DNA of 64,000 nucleotides from DAOUJW01 sp965218945 (GCA_965218945.1 OZ244718.1:2914001-2978000); one strand, 5' to 3'. Positions 1 to 8,729 are shown, counted from the stretch's first letter. Numbers and translations are program-made. Notes: generated from the letters alone by a model not told the origin.

Positions 1-2151
1 GTTGTCAGAATGTACTCCTGCGGGCCTACTGTTTATCGATTTGCCCACCTGGGGAACATGCGCACCTACCTCATGGCCGACTGGATACGCAGGGCGCTTG
101 AGATTCAGGGCCTCCGCGTCATCCAGGTGAAGAACATCACGGACGTGGGCCACATGCGCCAGGAGGTGCTGGAGCAGGGTGAGGACAAGATGATTGCCTC
201 CGCTCTGGCCGAGGGCAAAACCCCACAGGAGATAGCCGAGTTCTACACCCAGGCCTTCTACCGGGACGAAGAGAAGCTGGGCATATCCCCGGCGACCCAC
301 TCGCCGAAGGCCACGGACCACATCCAGGAGATGGTGCAGATCGTCCAGCAACTGCAGGAGAATGGGTACTCTTACGAGGTGCAGGGGAACGTATACTTCG
401 ATGTAGCCAAGTTCTCCGACTACGGCAAGCTCTCCGGCAACGTCCAGGAGTCCCTGCTGGAGGGCGTCAGGGTGGAAGTGGACCCCCTCAAGCGAGACCA
501 GCGCGACTTCACCCTGTGGAAAGCGGCGGAGGAGGGCAGAGTCCTCCAGTGGCCGAGTCCCTGGGGGCCGGGCTTCCCCGGATGGCACATCGAGTGCTCT
601 GCTATGTCCACCAAGTACCTGGGCGAGCAGCTGGACATTCACACCGGCGGTGTCGACAACATCTTCCCCCACCACGAGGGCGAGGTGGCCCAGAGCGAGG
701 GTGCCTTCGGCAAGCGATTCGTGCAGATATGGGTGCACGGCCAGCACCTGCTGGCGGACGGCGTCAAGATGGCCAAGTCCGCCGCCAACGACTACACCCT
801 TGAGAACATTTCCGACATGGGCTTTGACCCGATGGCCTTCCGCTACCTGTGCCTTACGGCCCAGTACAGGACGCGACTGAACTTCACCTTCTCCGCCCTC
901 CGAGCCGCCCAGAACGGCCTGCAGCGCCTCCGAAATCGGGTGTGGGAGTGGTCGCTGGAGGCGACGCCCGACGCCTCTGCGCCAGAGGCGACGCCCTGGC
1001 GGGACGCGTTCTGGGAACGCGTGAACGGCGACTTGGACATGCCCCGCGCTTTGGCCCTGACCTGGGGGATGACCCGGTCCGACATCTCGTCAGCGTCCAA
1101 GCTGGGCCTGCTTCTGGAGTTCGATCAGGTGCTGGGCCTCGGTCTGGACAGGGTCGCCCTGGACTGGAGCATCCCGGAGGACGTGTCCCAAGCCGAGAAG
1201 AAGCGATCGACCTTGAGGGCGGACCGCGACTATCCGGCGGCGGACGAGGTGCGCAGGCAGCTGAATGAGGCGGGCTTCATCCTGGAGGACGCCACAGAAG
1301 CCACCAGGACAAGGCCCAAATCGGAGCTTGAGAAGCGACTTGAGGAGTTGCAGCGCGTATCCTCCTCCAAGGAGGTCGGCTCGCTCCTGGACGCCGGGGA
1401 CGAGACGGAGTTCTCCGTCGGTATAGTGGCCTGCAACTACCTGTCGGACTTGCAGCGATGCGTCCGGAGCCTCCTTCCCCTTGGAGAGAAGCACTCCCTG
1501 GAGGTGGTAATAGTAGACAACGGCTCCACCGACGGCACATCCTCGTGGCTGGAGGAGCAGGCGCGTCGAGAGCCGCGCCTGCGGGTTATCCACACCGACC
1601 ACGTGCTGGGAGACGCCGCCGCCAAGAACATCCTCCTGAAGCAGAGCCGGGGCACCTACTTCGTCCTGATGGACACCTCCGTGGAGGCTCACGACGACTT
1701 TCTGGCCCCCTTATCCGAGGTCCTGGCTGACGACTCGGTGGGGGTTGTCGGGCCGTGGGGACTCAGAAGCGAGGACATGCAACACTTCAACGAGGTGGAG
1801 GAGGGCGATGCGGACGCGATGCAGGGCTACTGCTTCGCATTCCGCCGCTCCCTGGTCCCGGAGGTGAGCCTGATGCGGGAGAGCTTCCGGTTCTACCGCA
1901 ACTTAGACCTGGAGTACAGCTTCAACTTCAGAGATAAGGGATACCGCATTGTCGCTCTTGGCTCCCTGCCACTGGAACGGCACGAGCACCGTGTGTGGAC
2001 CAGTCTTGCTGAGGAGGAGAGGGAGAAGCTGAGCAGGGACAACTTCCGCCGCTTCCTCAAGAGGTGGGGGCATCGCCACGAGCTACTGCTGGAATCATCA
2101 CATGACTCAGGCCACGACCACGATGACCATGACGACCACCACGATCACTAG
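1..2151 (+). CDS. cysS: Cysteinyl-tRNA synthetase fused to a GT2-type glycosyltransferase domain (5' end outside window)
   Basis: Charges tRNA-Cys with cysteine in the cytoplasm. The first codons (V-V-R before MYSCGPTVY) are already inside the CysS N-terminus, so the true start lies upstream of the window. Counting from the Met at base 10: zinc ligand C4, HIGH-type motif HLGN at 13-16, WHIECSAM near 193-200, HHEGE near 221, and KMAKS (a KMSKS variant) near 254. From about residue 464 the chain becomes a GT-A glycosyltransferase: VGIVACNY, then VVIVDNGSTDG near 500, then FVLMDTSVE in the place of the usual DxD. It ends in a His/Asp-rich tail (697-713). Bacterial CysS is usually about 460-500 residues, so roughly 250 are extra, with no stop or frameshift between the domains. 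The 3' end overlaps convergent lipB by 4 bases. The synthetase call is secure. The sugar donor and acceptor of the second domain are unknown. Confidence 0.93.
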   Translation, partial: VVRMYSCGPTVYRFAHLGNMRTYLMADWIRRALEIQGLRVIQVKNITDVGHMRQEVLEQGEDKMIASALAEGKTPQEIAEFYTQAFYRDEEKLGISPATHSPKATDHIQEMVQIVQQLQENGYSYEVQGNVYFDVAKFSDYGKLSGNVQESLLEGVRVEVDPLKRDQRDFTLWKAAEEGRVLQWPSPWGPGFPGWHIECSAMSTKYLGEQLDIHTGGVDNIFPHHEGEVAQSEGAFGKRFVQIWVHGQHLLADGVKMAKSAANDYTLENISDMGFDPMAFRYLCLTAQYRTRLNFTFSALRAAQNGLQRLRNRVWEWSLEATPDASAPEATPWRDAFWERVNGDLDMPRALALTWGMTRSDISSASKLGLLLEFDQVLGLGLDRVALDWSIPEDVSQAEKKRSTLRADRDYPAADEVRRQLNEAGFILEDATEATRTRPKSELEKRLEELQRVSSSKEVGSLLDAGDETEFSVGIVACNYLSDLQRCVRSLLPLGEKHSLEVVIVDNGSTDGTSSWLEEQARREPRLRVIHTDHVLGDAAAKNILLKQSRGTYFVLMDTSVEAHDDFLAPLSEVLADDSVGVVGPWGLRSEDMQHFNEVEEGDADAMQGYCFAFRRSLVPEVSLMRESFRFYRNLDLEYSFNFRDKGYRIVALGSLPLERHEHRVWTSLAEEEREKLSRDNFRRFLKRWGHRHELLLESSHDSGHDHDDHDDHHDH

Positions 2152-2879
2152 GAAACGGCGCGGGAGAGGCTGAGCAAGTCCAGGGACTCCGATTCCCGAA
2201 GCTGCCCCAGCCCAAGCTCCACCACGTCCCTGTTGAACAGCCGGCTGAAGTGGCGCGCCAGCGAATCGGCCACGTCTTCAAGGGCTATGGGCCTGCCCAG
2301 AATGCGCTCCATGGACGTAACGACCATGTCCTCCATCCCGCAGGGCACTATGTGCCGGAAGTAGGAGAGGTCCGGGTTCACGTTGAGCGCGAATCCGTGA
2401 GTGGTAATGCCACGGCTGATCCTGACGCCGATGAAGGCTATCTTCTCATCACCCACCCAAGCACCCGGCAGGCCGTCTCTACGTTGGGCCGCTATGCCGA
2501 AATCCCCCAGCGCGTCTATCAGCAGCGTCTCAAGGGTGCGGACGTACCCGGTCGCTCCACCCAGGGGTCTCACGTCCACGACGGGATAGCCCACTATCTG
2601 GCCGGGCCCGTGATAGGTCGCCTCGCCGCCCCGGTCTACGCTGTACACTCGGGCGCCTATCTCCTCCAATGCGTCCGACTCCAGCAGCACGTCCGACTGT
2701 CCGGCCCTGCGGCCCAGTGTGTAGGTGTGAGGATGCTGCAAAAGGAGAATGGTGTCCGGCAGCGTTCCCTCACCCCGACGCCGCGCGACATCCCGCTGCA
2801 GCTCCTGGGCTTCAGGATAGTCCGTTACACCCAACCTCAGCAGGAGACAGGTCTTCTTATGGGATTCGTCGTTGGTCAA
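2148..2879 (-). CDS. lipB: Octanoyl-[acyl-carrier-protein]:protein N-octanoyltransferase LipB
   Basis: Transfers octanoyl groups from ACP to lipoyl domains, the first step of endogenous lipoate synthesis. Family signatures are all present: RGGEATYHGPGQIVGYP near 84-100, the catalytic Lys in GDEKIAFIGVRISRG near 145, and HGFALNVNPDL followed by the catalytic Cys in IVPCGMED near 190. Length (243 aa) is normal. The gene converges on the cysS fusion with a 4-base overlap, and no lipA lies next to it in this window. The start is an ATG in front of MTNDESHKK; a later start is possible, because LipB homology begins only at about residue 10. Confidence 0.93.
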   Translation of the reverse strand: MTNDESHKKTCLLLRLGVTDYPEAQELQRDVARRRGEGTLPDTILLLQHPHTYTLGRRAGQSDVLLESDALEEIGARVYSVDRGGEATYHGPGQIVGYPVVDVRPLGGATGYVRTLETLLIDALGDFGIAAQRRDGLPGAWVGDEKIAFIGVRISRGITTHGFALNVNPDLSYFRHIVPCGMEDMVVTSMERILGRPIALEDVADSLARHFSRLFNRDVVELGLGQLRESESLDLLSLSRAVS

Positions 2880-2961
2880 CTGACCTGAGTCTCCCTTCCC
2901 ATTCCTGTTTCCGGAGTCCTTTGCAAAACTCCAGTGTATCTCCTGGAAGAGACTATCTTCT

Positions 2962-3060
2962 CCGTCATTCCTGCGGAAGCAGGAATCTTAAAACGCTGTC
3001 TGCAAGGCTGCGACGCCTTTGAAGAAGGGCCTTAGATTCCCGTTTTCACGGGAATGACGG
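2962..3060. repeat. Short element with CCGTCATTC terminal inverted repeats
   Basis: The left end reads CCGTCATTCCTGCGGAAGCA and the right end is its near reverse complement, finishing in GGGAATGACGG. Each end also contains its own small hairpin (CTGCGGAAGCAG, CCCGTTTTCACGGG). It lies in the non-coding gap of about 400 bases between lipB and the next gene. A related half occurs inside the repeat field near 36.77 kb (GGATTCCCGCTCGGGGGCGG). This is the kind of MITE/REP-like sequence widespread in bacterial genomes; it carries no gene. Confidence 0.65.
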
Positions 3061-3141
3061 TGAGGGCAATTCTTACGGGATGACGCTATCGGTTATTCAA
3101 AGGTCTTCTCGGACACGAGAACGCAAAAGACCACCGTTATC

Positions 3142-3169
3142 GCAGGGGCGGTTCGCGAACCACCCCTGC
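3142..3169. repeat. 28-base palindrome
   Basis: Near-perfect inverted repeat with arms GCAGGGGCGGTTCG and CGAACCACCCCTGC, one mismatch in 14. It lies in the gap between two minus-strand genes (lipB upstream, the small ferredoxin-fold gene downstream). There is no T-run, so it resembles a dispersed palindromic repeat more than an intrinsic terminator. The rest of the 2880-3281 gap shows nothing else recognisable. Confidence 0.6.
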
Positions 3170-3281
3170 AACGGTCATGCGACTCGTTCAGAGCCTAGCC
3201 CGTGCTCAATCTACGGAGATAGCTCCGCGGGCAGCCCCTCGAACGCGGCCAACCGGTGCTGGTCGGCTGCCGGAGCTCTTG

Positions 3282-3554
3282 CTAGACTTGCGTGAGAAAC
3301 GTGACCGTAGGCTCGTCGTTGACGCCGGACTCCTCCATAGCCCCCTTCAGCTCGTCTGAGACCGCCCACTTGCGGGCCATCTCAAGCTCCTCCCACTCCA
3401 TCAACACCAGCACCTCAAAGGGGTTGTCCCCGCTGCGGAACACCATCGGATCCCCAATGGCGCCGGCGGCCTCGCGTAGACTGGCCTGCTCGTTGAAGAG
3501 GGGTCTCCATTTGGCGTAGCTTTCAACCGTGTGCCTGAATAGTACGTGTGCCAA
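3282..3554 (-). CDS. Small dimeric alpha/beta-barrel-type protein, function unknown
   Basis: 90 residues. The pattern (MAHVLFRHTVESYAKWRPLF..., a central FEVLVLMEWEELEMARKWAVSD, a final PTVTFLTQV) fits the ferredoxin-like dimeric barrel fold seen in antibiotic-biosynthesis monooxygenases, DUF1330-like proteins and related small stress proteins. No catalytic residue can be assigned. AGGTGACC lies upstream of the ATG. It precedes the FAH hydrolase and Ldh-family genes on the same strand, but the gap to the FAH gene is 73 bases, so shared function is only a guess. Confidence 0.7.
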   Translation of the reverse strand: MAHVLFRHTVESYAKWRPLFNEQASLREAAGAIGDPMVFRSGDNPFEVLVLMEWEELEMARKWAVSDELKGAMEESGVNDEPTVTFLTQV

Positions 3555-3627
3555 GGGTCACCTCCGTTTTGTGATGGAACGCCTCCACCCTGCTTTGATG
3601 GAGGCGTCAGGTTTCCTAGTGTCGGGA

Positions 3628-4527
3628 CTAACTAGCGGCGGCCTCCCTGGCCTCCCGCTCGGCGTGGGTCTCCTTGACCCACTCGCGCTTCATGGCGTCG
3701 GCAATCTTGACGGTCAGCTTGCCGAAGGAGCCAATCTCCATTTCGACGGTCTCGCCGTCCTGCAGAGGGCCAAGGCCCCTGTGGTTGGTGCCGCAGGCGA
3801 TGATGTCCCCCGGCTCCATGGCGGTGATCCAAGTCATCCACTCCAGCATCTCCGGGATCTTGTGGGCCATGTCGCTGGTGTTGTAGTCCTGTCTCAGCAC
3901 ACCGTCAACCCACAGCTTGATGGGCAGGTTCTGCCCATCGCCCGCCTCGTCGGCGGTCACCAGGCACGGCCCCATTGGGCCGAAGGTGTCCCACGACTTG
4001 CCAATGAAGAAGCTGTCCCTGTTCGCGGGGCCTGCGCCGCGGCAGGAGACGTCGATGAAGTTCACGTAGCCGAAAATGTGGTCAAAGGCCTGATCGGCCC
4101 TGATGGCGCTGGCCTTCTTCCCGATAACGATGCCCAACTCCGCCTCGTGCTCGAAGACAGTGGCCGGGGCGTTCGGCAGAACTACCGTGTCCCCGGTTCC
4201 GATGACGCTACTGGAGGACTTGTTGAAGGCGTTGATGGGCGCAGCCTCCGTCCGCGTGCCGCTCTCCATGTAGTTGCCGGCCATGCACACCAGGCGCGCC
4301 GGTCGAGGCAGGGGCGCTCTGAGTCGCACCTGGCTCACGGGGGTGCCCTGGCCGCCGCTAAGCTGCTCCAGTGCGCCTCTGTACTGGTCAAAGTCCTCGA
4401 TGAGCTTGCCCATCATCTCCTGGGGTGTGTGGGAGTCTATGCTATTGCCCACCGAAGAGGCGTCTACAACCGTGTCTCCATTGAGCACTCCCAGGCGGAA
4501 TTCATCGCCGAACAGCACAAGCTTCAT
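3628..4527 (-). CDS. Fumarylacetoacetate hydrolase family protein
   Basis: FAH-fold C-C bond hydrolase or decarboxylase/isomerase acting on 2-oxo acids from aromatic or sugar acid catabolism. The C-terminal catalytic domain shows AGNYMESGTRTE near 95, the metal-ligand segment VFEHEAELGIVIGKKA near 135, GYVNFIDVSCRG, WDTFGPMGPCLV near 185, and the closing IIACGTNHRGLGPLQDG and EMEIGSFGKL. Length (299 aa) is typical. The ATG is preceded by GGAAGGAGAAG. It lies 30 bases downstream of the Ldh-family gene on the same strand, so the two are probably co-transcribed in a catabolic operon. The substrate is unknown. Confidence 0.88.
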   Translation of the reverse strand: MKLVLFGDEFRLGVLNGDTVVDASSVGNSIDSHTPQEMMGKLIEDFDQYRGALEQLSGGQGTPVSQVRLRAPLPRPARLVCMAGNYMESGTRTEAAPINAFNKSSSSVIGTGDTVVLPNAPATVFEHEAELGIVIGKKASAIRADQAFDHIFGYVNFIDVSCRGAGPANRDSFFIGKSWDTFGPMGPCLVTADEAGDGQNLPIKLWVDGVLRQDYNTSDMAHKIPEMLEWMTWITAMEPGDIIACGTNHRGLGPLQDGETVEMEIGSFGKLTVKIADAMKREWVKETHAEREAREAAAS

Positions 4528-4557
4528 ATTCTTTCTTCTCCTTCCGATTTGTTTGGT

Positions 4558-5685
4558 CTACTTCTTGATTGTCAGAGGCACGTTCAGATCGCTGGACAAC
4601 TGCTCCAGCGACGCGTAGGTGGGACCGTCCAGCGGAATGCCGTTGGCCCTGCGGTCGATCTCCGCCTCCCACTCCGGCTCGCCGTGAACGAGGATGCGGT
4701 CCCAGCCGGGCAGCTTCTCGGAATTGCGTATGACCCGGAACACCTCGTCCATCTCCTCCTTGAACTCCTCAGCAGGGCGGAATCCGTCGATGCGCAGCGC
4801 CCCGAAGAAGTGGCCCGTGTTGGCGGCCGCGCCTGCGCGCCGGACCCGCTCGGACTCCGCGCCCTCCTTGGACAGCTTCGCGGCCGTAGCCCCAACCGCC
4901 GCTCCGGACAGGACGCCGGTCAGAATATCGACCAGCAGCATCAGGCCGTAGCCTTTGTGGCCACCGGTATCCCTGAACCCGCCAATGGGCAGGATGTACC
5001 CACCTTCGCCTCGGGCGTTGGGATCAGTGGCAAGGTTGCCGTCGCCGTCCACAACCCATCCCAGGGGTATATCGTGGTTCCGGCGCATGGCAATCTGCAG
5101 CTTTCCAAAGGCAACAACGGTGGTGGCGAAGTCCATCACAAAGGGCGGCGGCGTCTTGGATGGCGCGGCCACGGCTATGGGATTGGTACCGAAGAGGCCC
5201 GTTTTCCCGCCGGTCGGGGGCGTGTCACCGCCGGTGCCGACGTTGGTCATGGAGAAGCCGATCATGTCGTGCTCCAGGGCCATCCGCGCGTAGAAGCCGG
5301 CGATGCCATAGTGGGAGCTGTTCCTCACCGAAACGAACCCCGCTCCGGTGACCTCCGCCTTCTTGATAGCGATCTCCATTGCACGCTGGCCCACCACCAT
5401 GCCCAGGCCGTTTGCGCCGTCCACCAGCGCCGTCGAGGGCATCTCGCGGACAACAACCACCTCCGGGTTGGCCTCTACCTGGCCGTTCTGGAGCCGCGTT
5501 ATGTAGTTGCGGAGCCGCGGCACGCCGTGGGACTCAATCCCCAGCACGTCCGCCTTGATGAGGACCGCCGACGCGTCGCGGGCGTTCCTCTCCGAAAGGC
5601 CCTGGGTCCTGAACAGGTCGACAACAAACTTTTCCAGCCCGTCGGCGTCAACAATTACGCTGCCTGGTTCAATTTCCGTGGCCAT
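4558..5685 (-). CDS. Malate/L-lactate dehydrogenase family oxidoreductase (Ldh_2 type)
   Basis: NAD(P)-dependent reduction or oxidation of 2-hydroxy acids; the family also includes ureidoglycolate and sulfolactate dehydrogenases. Diagnostic motifs are ESHGVPRLRNYI near 50, the catalytic-region VRNSSHYGIAGFYA near 122, LFGTNPIAVAAP near 164, MDFATTVVAFGKL near 184, and HKGYGLMLLVDILTGVLSGA near 240. Length (375 aa) is slightly longer than usual through a small insertion near 260-280. The ATG has a strong AGGAGGTGTCC upstream. It appears to head an operon with the FAH-family gene. The exact substrate cannot be read from the sequence. Confidence 0.9.
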   Translation of the reverse strand: MATEIEPGSVIVDADGLEKFVVDLFRTQGLSERNARDASAVLIKADVLGIESHGVPRLRNYITRLQNGQVEANPEVVVVREMPSTALVDGANGLGMVVGQRAMEIAIKKAEVTGAGFVSVRNSSHYGIAGFYARMALEHDMIGFSMTNVGTGGDTPPTGGKTGLFGTNPIAVAAPSKTPPPFVMDFATTVVAFGKLQIAMRRNHDIPLGWVVDGDGNLATDPNARGEGGYILPIGGFRDTGGHKGYGLMLLVDILTGVLSGAAVGATAAKLSKEGAESERVRRAGAAANTGHFFGALRIDGFRPAEEFKEEMDEVFRVIRNSEKLPGWDRILVHGEPEWEAEIDRRANGIPLDGPTYASLEQLSSDLNVPLTIKK

Positions 5686-5822
5686 TGGACACCTCCTGCG
5701 TCACACTGAATTGATATAGCCCGTCTCGTCCGGGCAGGGTGAGGGCCATTCGCAGCCCCGCGCATAAGTATATTCGTCCCATGTGGCAAGGGCAATATGC
5801 GCCGGAGCGCGTCGCTGGACTG

Positions 5823-6659
5823 TTAAATTGAGGGTCTCCTGGGTGGAGGGGGAGGTGGCGGAGGCAGCTTGACCCAGCGCTCCCGCTCTCGCTCCTCGAT
5901 GGCCTTGCGCTCGTCCAGGCTTATGCCCATACCGCCGCGCTCCACGTCAAGGAGCGTCTGGGCCACCTCCCAGCCGGCGCCCTCGCCGCCAATGACATCC
6001 ACCACCGGCACCCGCACGTCCGTGAACTCAAAACTCTTCATCTTCCTGCCAATAAGGCTCGATCGGTAGTCGATGTTGACCCCCGGGCCCTTGGCGCTGA
6101 TGAGCAGCATACTCAGGTTCTGGTACTTCGGCCCGCCGGGGTCGGTCGTAACAATGCTGAACAGGTAGTCGGGCGTCAACGCCTCGCTGGTGTAGCCCTT
6201 CACCCCGTTTACGACGTAGTCGTCGCCGTCGCGGATGGCCGTTGTGTGCTGTGTGGCCAGGTCGGTGCCTGTAGATGGTTCCGACTGGAGCTGCGACACG
6301 GTGATCTCCCCGCGCAGCGTCGGTATCAACCATCGCTCCTTCTGCTCCTCCGTACCCCAGGAGCGCATGGGAACCAGGAAGGTCATGCTCAGCCCAAGGG
6401 GAGGCAGTCTCAAGCGATTGACCTCCTGCATGATTGCATCCGCGGCTTTCTGCGGGAATCCGCCGCCACCGAAGTACTTGGGCCACGCGGGGGCGAGCCA
6501 CCCCTTCTCCCCCAGCTTGCGACGGAACTCCATGGTCCAAGCCTCCAACTCCGGGCTGATGTCTTCGTCGGGACCGGGTAGATCCAAGTCCGGCGGAACA
6601 TTCTCCCCCAGCCAGGCCCGGACTTCCGCCCTGAGGGCATTCAACTGTTGCTGTGTCAA
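5823..6659 (-). CDS. Acyl-CoA dehydrogenase lacking the C-terminal domain (truncated)
   Basis: The first 245 residues match acyl-CoA dehydrogenases: an N-terminal helical domain with WLAPAWPKYFGGGG and a middle beta-domain with TVSQLQSEPSTGTDLATQ, YVVNGVKGYTSEA and FTDVRVPV. Family members run to about 380-400 residues, with FAD-binding and catalytic-base helices at the C-terminus. Here the chain stops at 278 in a highly charged stretch and a run of eight prolines. Only 137 bases separate it from the next gene, so the missing domain is not downstream. Either a decaying gene or a remodelled non-catalytic protein. ATG preceded by AAGGAGG. Confidence 0.8.
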   Translation of the reverse strand: MTQQQLNALRAEVRAWLGENVPPDLDLPGPDEDISPELEAWTMEFRRKLGEKGWLAPAWPKYFGGGGFPQKAADAIMQEVNRLRLPPLGLSMTFLVPMRSWGTEEQKERWLIPTLRGEITVSQLQSEPSTGTDLATQHTTAIRDGDDYVVNGVKGYTSEALTPDYLFSIVTTDPGGPKYQNLSMLLISAKGPGVNIDYRSSLIGRKMKSFEFTDVRVPVVDVIGGEGAGWEVAQTLLDVERGGMGISLDERKAIEERERERWVKLPPPPPPPPRRPSI

Positions 6660-6802
6660 GGTCGGCCTCCTTCTCGCTCCGCTGTGGAGCGGGAGTCTAT
6701 TGCAGCGCTAATCATACCACGACAGGAGGGGTGTTTGCTCTATAGGGGAGAGGTGCGGCAACAGAGACCTGCAAGTATCGTTGGAGAAAGCCTAGTTCCG
6801 GG

Positions 6803-7669
6803 CTAAACGCCGGCTGCTTCTTTGAACCGGCGGAGGGCGTCTATGTGGTCGGCGGGGGATGTCAGGCCAGCGCCCATTGTGTTAACGCCCAGGTGTGTCG
6901 CTCCCAGCTCCCGCCACGCCTCCACCTCTGCGGCCCAGTCGTCGGGGCTGCCGCCGCCGATGCTGGCGCGGCCCTCTATACCAATGCTGCTAGGGTCTCG
7001 CCCCGCTTCGCCGGCGTAGGCATGGAGGCGCTGCAGCGTCTCTCGGCCGCGATCATCGGGCCTGAACTGGGGGAACCAGCCGTCGGCCATGCGCGCAATG
7101 CGTTTGATGACCGGCTCCGCGCCGCCGCCCATCCACAGGGGTATCGGTCGCTGGACGGGCAGGGGACTGATGCCCGCGGCGGTGACCGTGTGCCATCGAC
7201 CTTGGAAGGTGACCACCTCATCGGTCCATAGGGCGCGCATCAGCGCGACCTGCTCCTCCACCCTTCGCCCGCGGGTGTGGAAATCCTCGCCCAGGGCCTC
7301 GTACTCCACCTCGTTCCAGCCGATGCCAATGCCCAGGCGAAGTCGACCGCCGCTGAGCACGTCCACAGCCGCCGCCTGCTTGGCGACCAGGGCCGTCTGG
7401 CGCTGGGGGAGGATGATTATGCCGGTCACCAGCTCAATGCGACTGGTAACCCCGGCCAGGTAACCAAAGAGCACGAAGGGCTCGTGGAACTGGGAGTTGT
7501 GGTCGTAGGGGCCTCTCCAGCCGGGCCGGGCATCCCTGCTCGCGCCCAGCACGTGATCGTAGGCCAGCAGATGGGAGTAGCCCATGTCCTCGGCGGCCTG
7601 TGCGTAGTCGCGGACTGCGACGGGGTCGGACCCTATCTCGGTCTGGGGAAAAACCACACCGATCTGCAT
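6803..7669 (-). CDS. Luciferase-like (LLM class) F420- or flavin-dependent oxidoreductase
   Basis: TIM-barrel oxidoreductase of the bacterial luciferase superfamily. Signs are MQIGVVFPQTEIG at the start, MGYSHLLAYDHVLG near 35, ELVTGIIILPQRQTALVAKQ near 86, LSGGRLRLGIGIGWNEVEYEALG near 110, and WMGGGAEPVIKRIARMADGW near 176. I chose the internal ATG at 7669 because AGGAG lies 7 bases upstream and homology starts there, not at an in-frame codon 15 codons earlier. F420 rather than FMN is a guess from the LLM-F420 style of the family. The substrate is unknown; it probably belongs to the same oxidative gene set as the neighbouring acyl-CoA dehydrogenase. Confidence 0.88.
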   Translation of the reverse strand: MQIGVVFPQTEIGSDPVAVRDYAQAAEDMGYSHLLAYDHVLGASRDARPGWRGPYDHNSQFHEPFVLFGYLAGVTSRIELVTGIIILPQRQTALVAKQAAAVDVLSGGRLRLGIGIGWNEVEYEALGEDFHTRGRRVEEQVALMRALWTDEVVTFQGRWHTVTAAGISPLPVQRPIPLWMGGGAEPVIKRIARMADGWFPQFRPDDRGRETLQRLHAYAGEAGRDPSSIGIEGRASIGGGSPDDWAAEVEAWRELGATHLGVNTMGAGLTSPADHIDALRRFKEAAGV

Positions 7670-7730
7670 AGGCGTTCTCCTGAGCGTCGATTGCGGCAGC
7701 AAAGCCGCGCTCACGCCGGGATTATGGGCG

Positions 7731-7919
7731 TCAGCCTTCGGACTCTTTGTTGCCGTTCTTGGTCAGGAGAAAGCCAATCGCCGGCACAATGACGATGATC
7801 GCCAAGCCGATTATGCTGGTGCCGGTGTTGCCGGCCAAGGTGAAAATGGCGCCCAGGGAGAGCATCACGGTGGCGACCGCGACGAGGGCGGCCAATGGTA
7901 GAATTATTGCAAAGAGCAC
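7731..7919 (-). CDS. Small two-helix membrane protein
   Basis: 62 residues with two hydrophobic segments (about 2-28 and 33-53) and a short charged tail, KNGNKESEG. The start is GTG with a GAGGAGGT ribosome-binding site upstream, which supports real translation. No family recognised. It lies upstream of, and on the same strand as, the luciferase-like gene, with about 60 bases between them. Could be a small accessory membrane peptide. Confidence 0.6.
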   Translation of the reverse strand: MLFAIILPLAALVAVATVMLSLGAIFTLAGNTGTSIIGLAIIVIVPAIGFLLTKNGNKESEG

Positions 7920-8051
7920 GGAGTTACCTCCTCTATGCCTGAATGTTCGTATTTCAGTGTGCGTTGCGGGGAATTATCTCCTGTTCCCCAATACTCCGCA
8001 GTATTTTACAGCTTCCTTGCGCGGTTTTCAATGGCGGGGCGACCACTGTTC

Positions 8052-8088
8052 CCGCTCGAATGGTTCGACAAGCTCACCAAGAGCGAGA
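8052..8088. repeat. Dispersed palindrome (TTCGACAAGCTCACCA type)
   Basis: CCGCTCGAATGGTTCGACAA followed by GCTCACCAAGAGCGAG is a degenerate copy of the inverted repeat seen more completely at 17128-17160 and 15846-15873. It sits in the roughly 300-base region between a minus-strand membrane gene and a plus-strand secreted-protein gene. Nothing else is recognisable there; an open frame through it (7935-8159) looks spurious. Confidence 0.55.
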
Positions 8089-8219
8089 GAAACGCCCCTG
8101 AAACACAGAGCTTGTTCTCTCACAACAAATGGTACAGGGTTGACGAGGAGCACAAATAAATTTAAGCTTGCATCTTAAAGCTAACATTGTTGATACGTGG
8201 AACCGAGTAGGATGTGAGT

Positions 8220-8729
8220 ATGCCAAAGAACAGCCCAAGTATTGTAGCCCTGATAGCTTTGTTGATTGGGATTATTAGTGGGTCTTCAGTTGCCTTAGCA
8301 CACACACCTCTATTCTACATGGTATCGGGATTGCACGTCTACGAGACAGCTAATACCCATGAAGGATTATATCCCTACTACGAGTATGATACATCCCACG
8401 CGGGCACGGCCGAAAACGATTTCACAGAGTTTACAGTTAACTACACATTGCATGAGAATGGCGATGCGGGAGACGATACTGACATACGTTTTGGAGGGCT
8501 TTGGATTTGGGATGCCCAGTCACACCACGACGTCTACCATGATGACTTTCACTGCCAGCCGATTGAAGGAGTGTACAACTTACAGTCTACCTATTGGAAC
8601 TATGACGAGTTGGGGGGTAACAATAACGGTGTTGGATTTTCTCAATATATCTGGAATTCGTCGGTAGAAGACTGTCCTGGTGCAATAGACGGTCTCGGCA
8701 GACACGAAATGGGCATTGAGATTCCATAG
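8220..8729 (+). CDS. Secreted protein of unknown function
   Basis: About 169 residues. A clear Sec signal peptide (hydrophobic stretch with LIALLIGIISGSSVALA, probable cleavage after ALA) precedes a mature part rich in aromatic and acidic residues (HDVYHDDFHCQPIEG, YWNYDELGG). Two Cys in the mature part (in FHCQP and EDCPG) could form a disulfide. No family recognised. ATG at 8220 is favoured because TAGGA sits 7 bases upstream; a GTG six bases earlier is possible. Base composition is visibly poorer in GC than the surrounding enzymes, shared with the next two genes. Exported, possibly a surface structural protein. Confidence 0.65.
   Translation: MPKNSPSIVALIALLIGIISGSSVALAHTPLFYMVSGLHVYETANTHEGLYPYYEYDTSHAGTAENDFTEFTVNYTLHENGDAGDDTDIRFGGLWIWDAQSHHDVYHDDFHCQPIEGVYNLQSTYWNYDELGGNNNGVGFSQYIWNSSVEDCPGAIDGLGRHEMGIEIP

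Noticed and set aside
3529..5709. Plus-strand open frame of 726 codons
   Set aside because: It runs antisense to the clear FAH-family and Ldh-family genes; high GC keeps the opposite frame open.
7935..8159. Open frame of 74 codons
   Set aside because: It overlaps a dispersed palindrome and shows no conserved pattern or good ribosome site.
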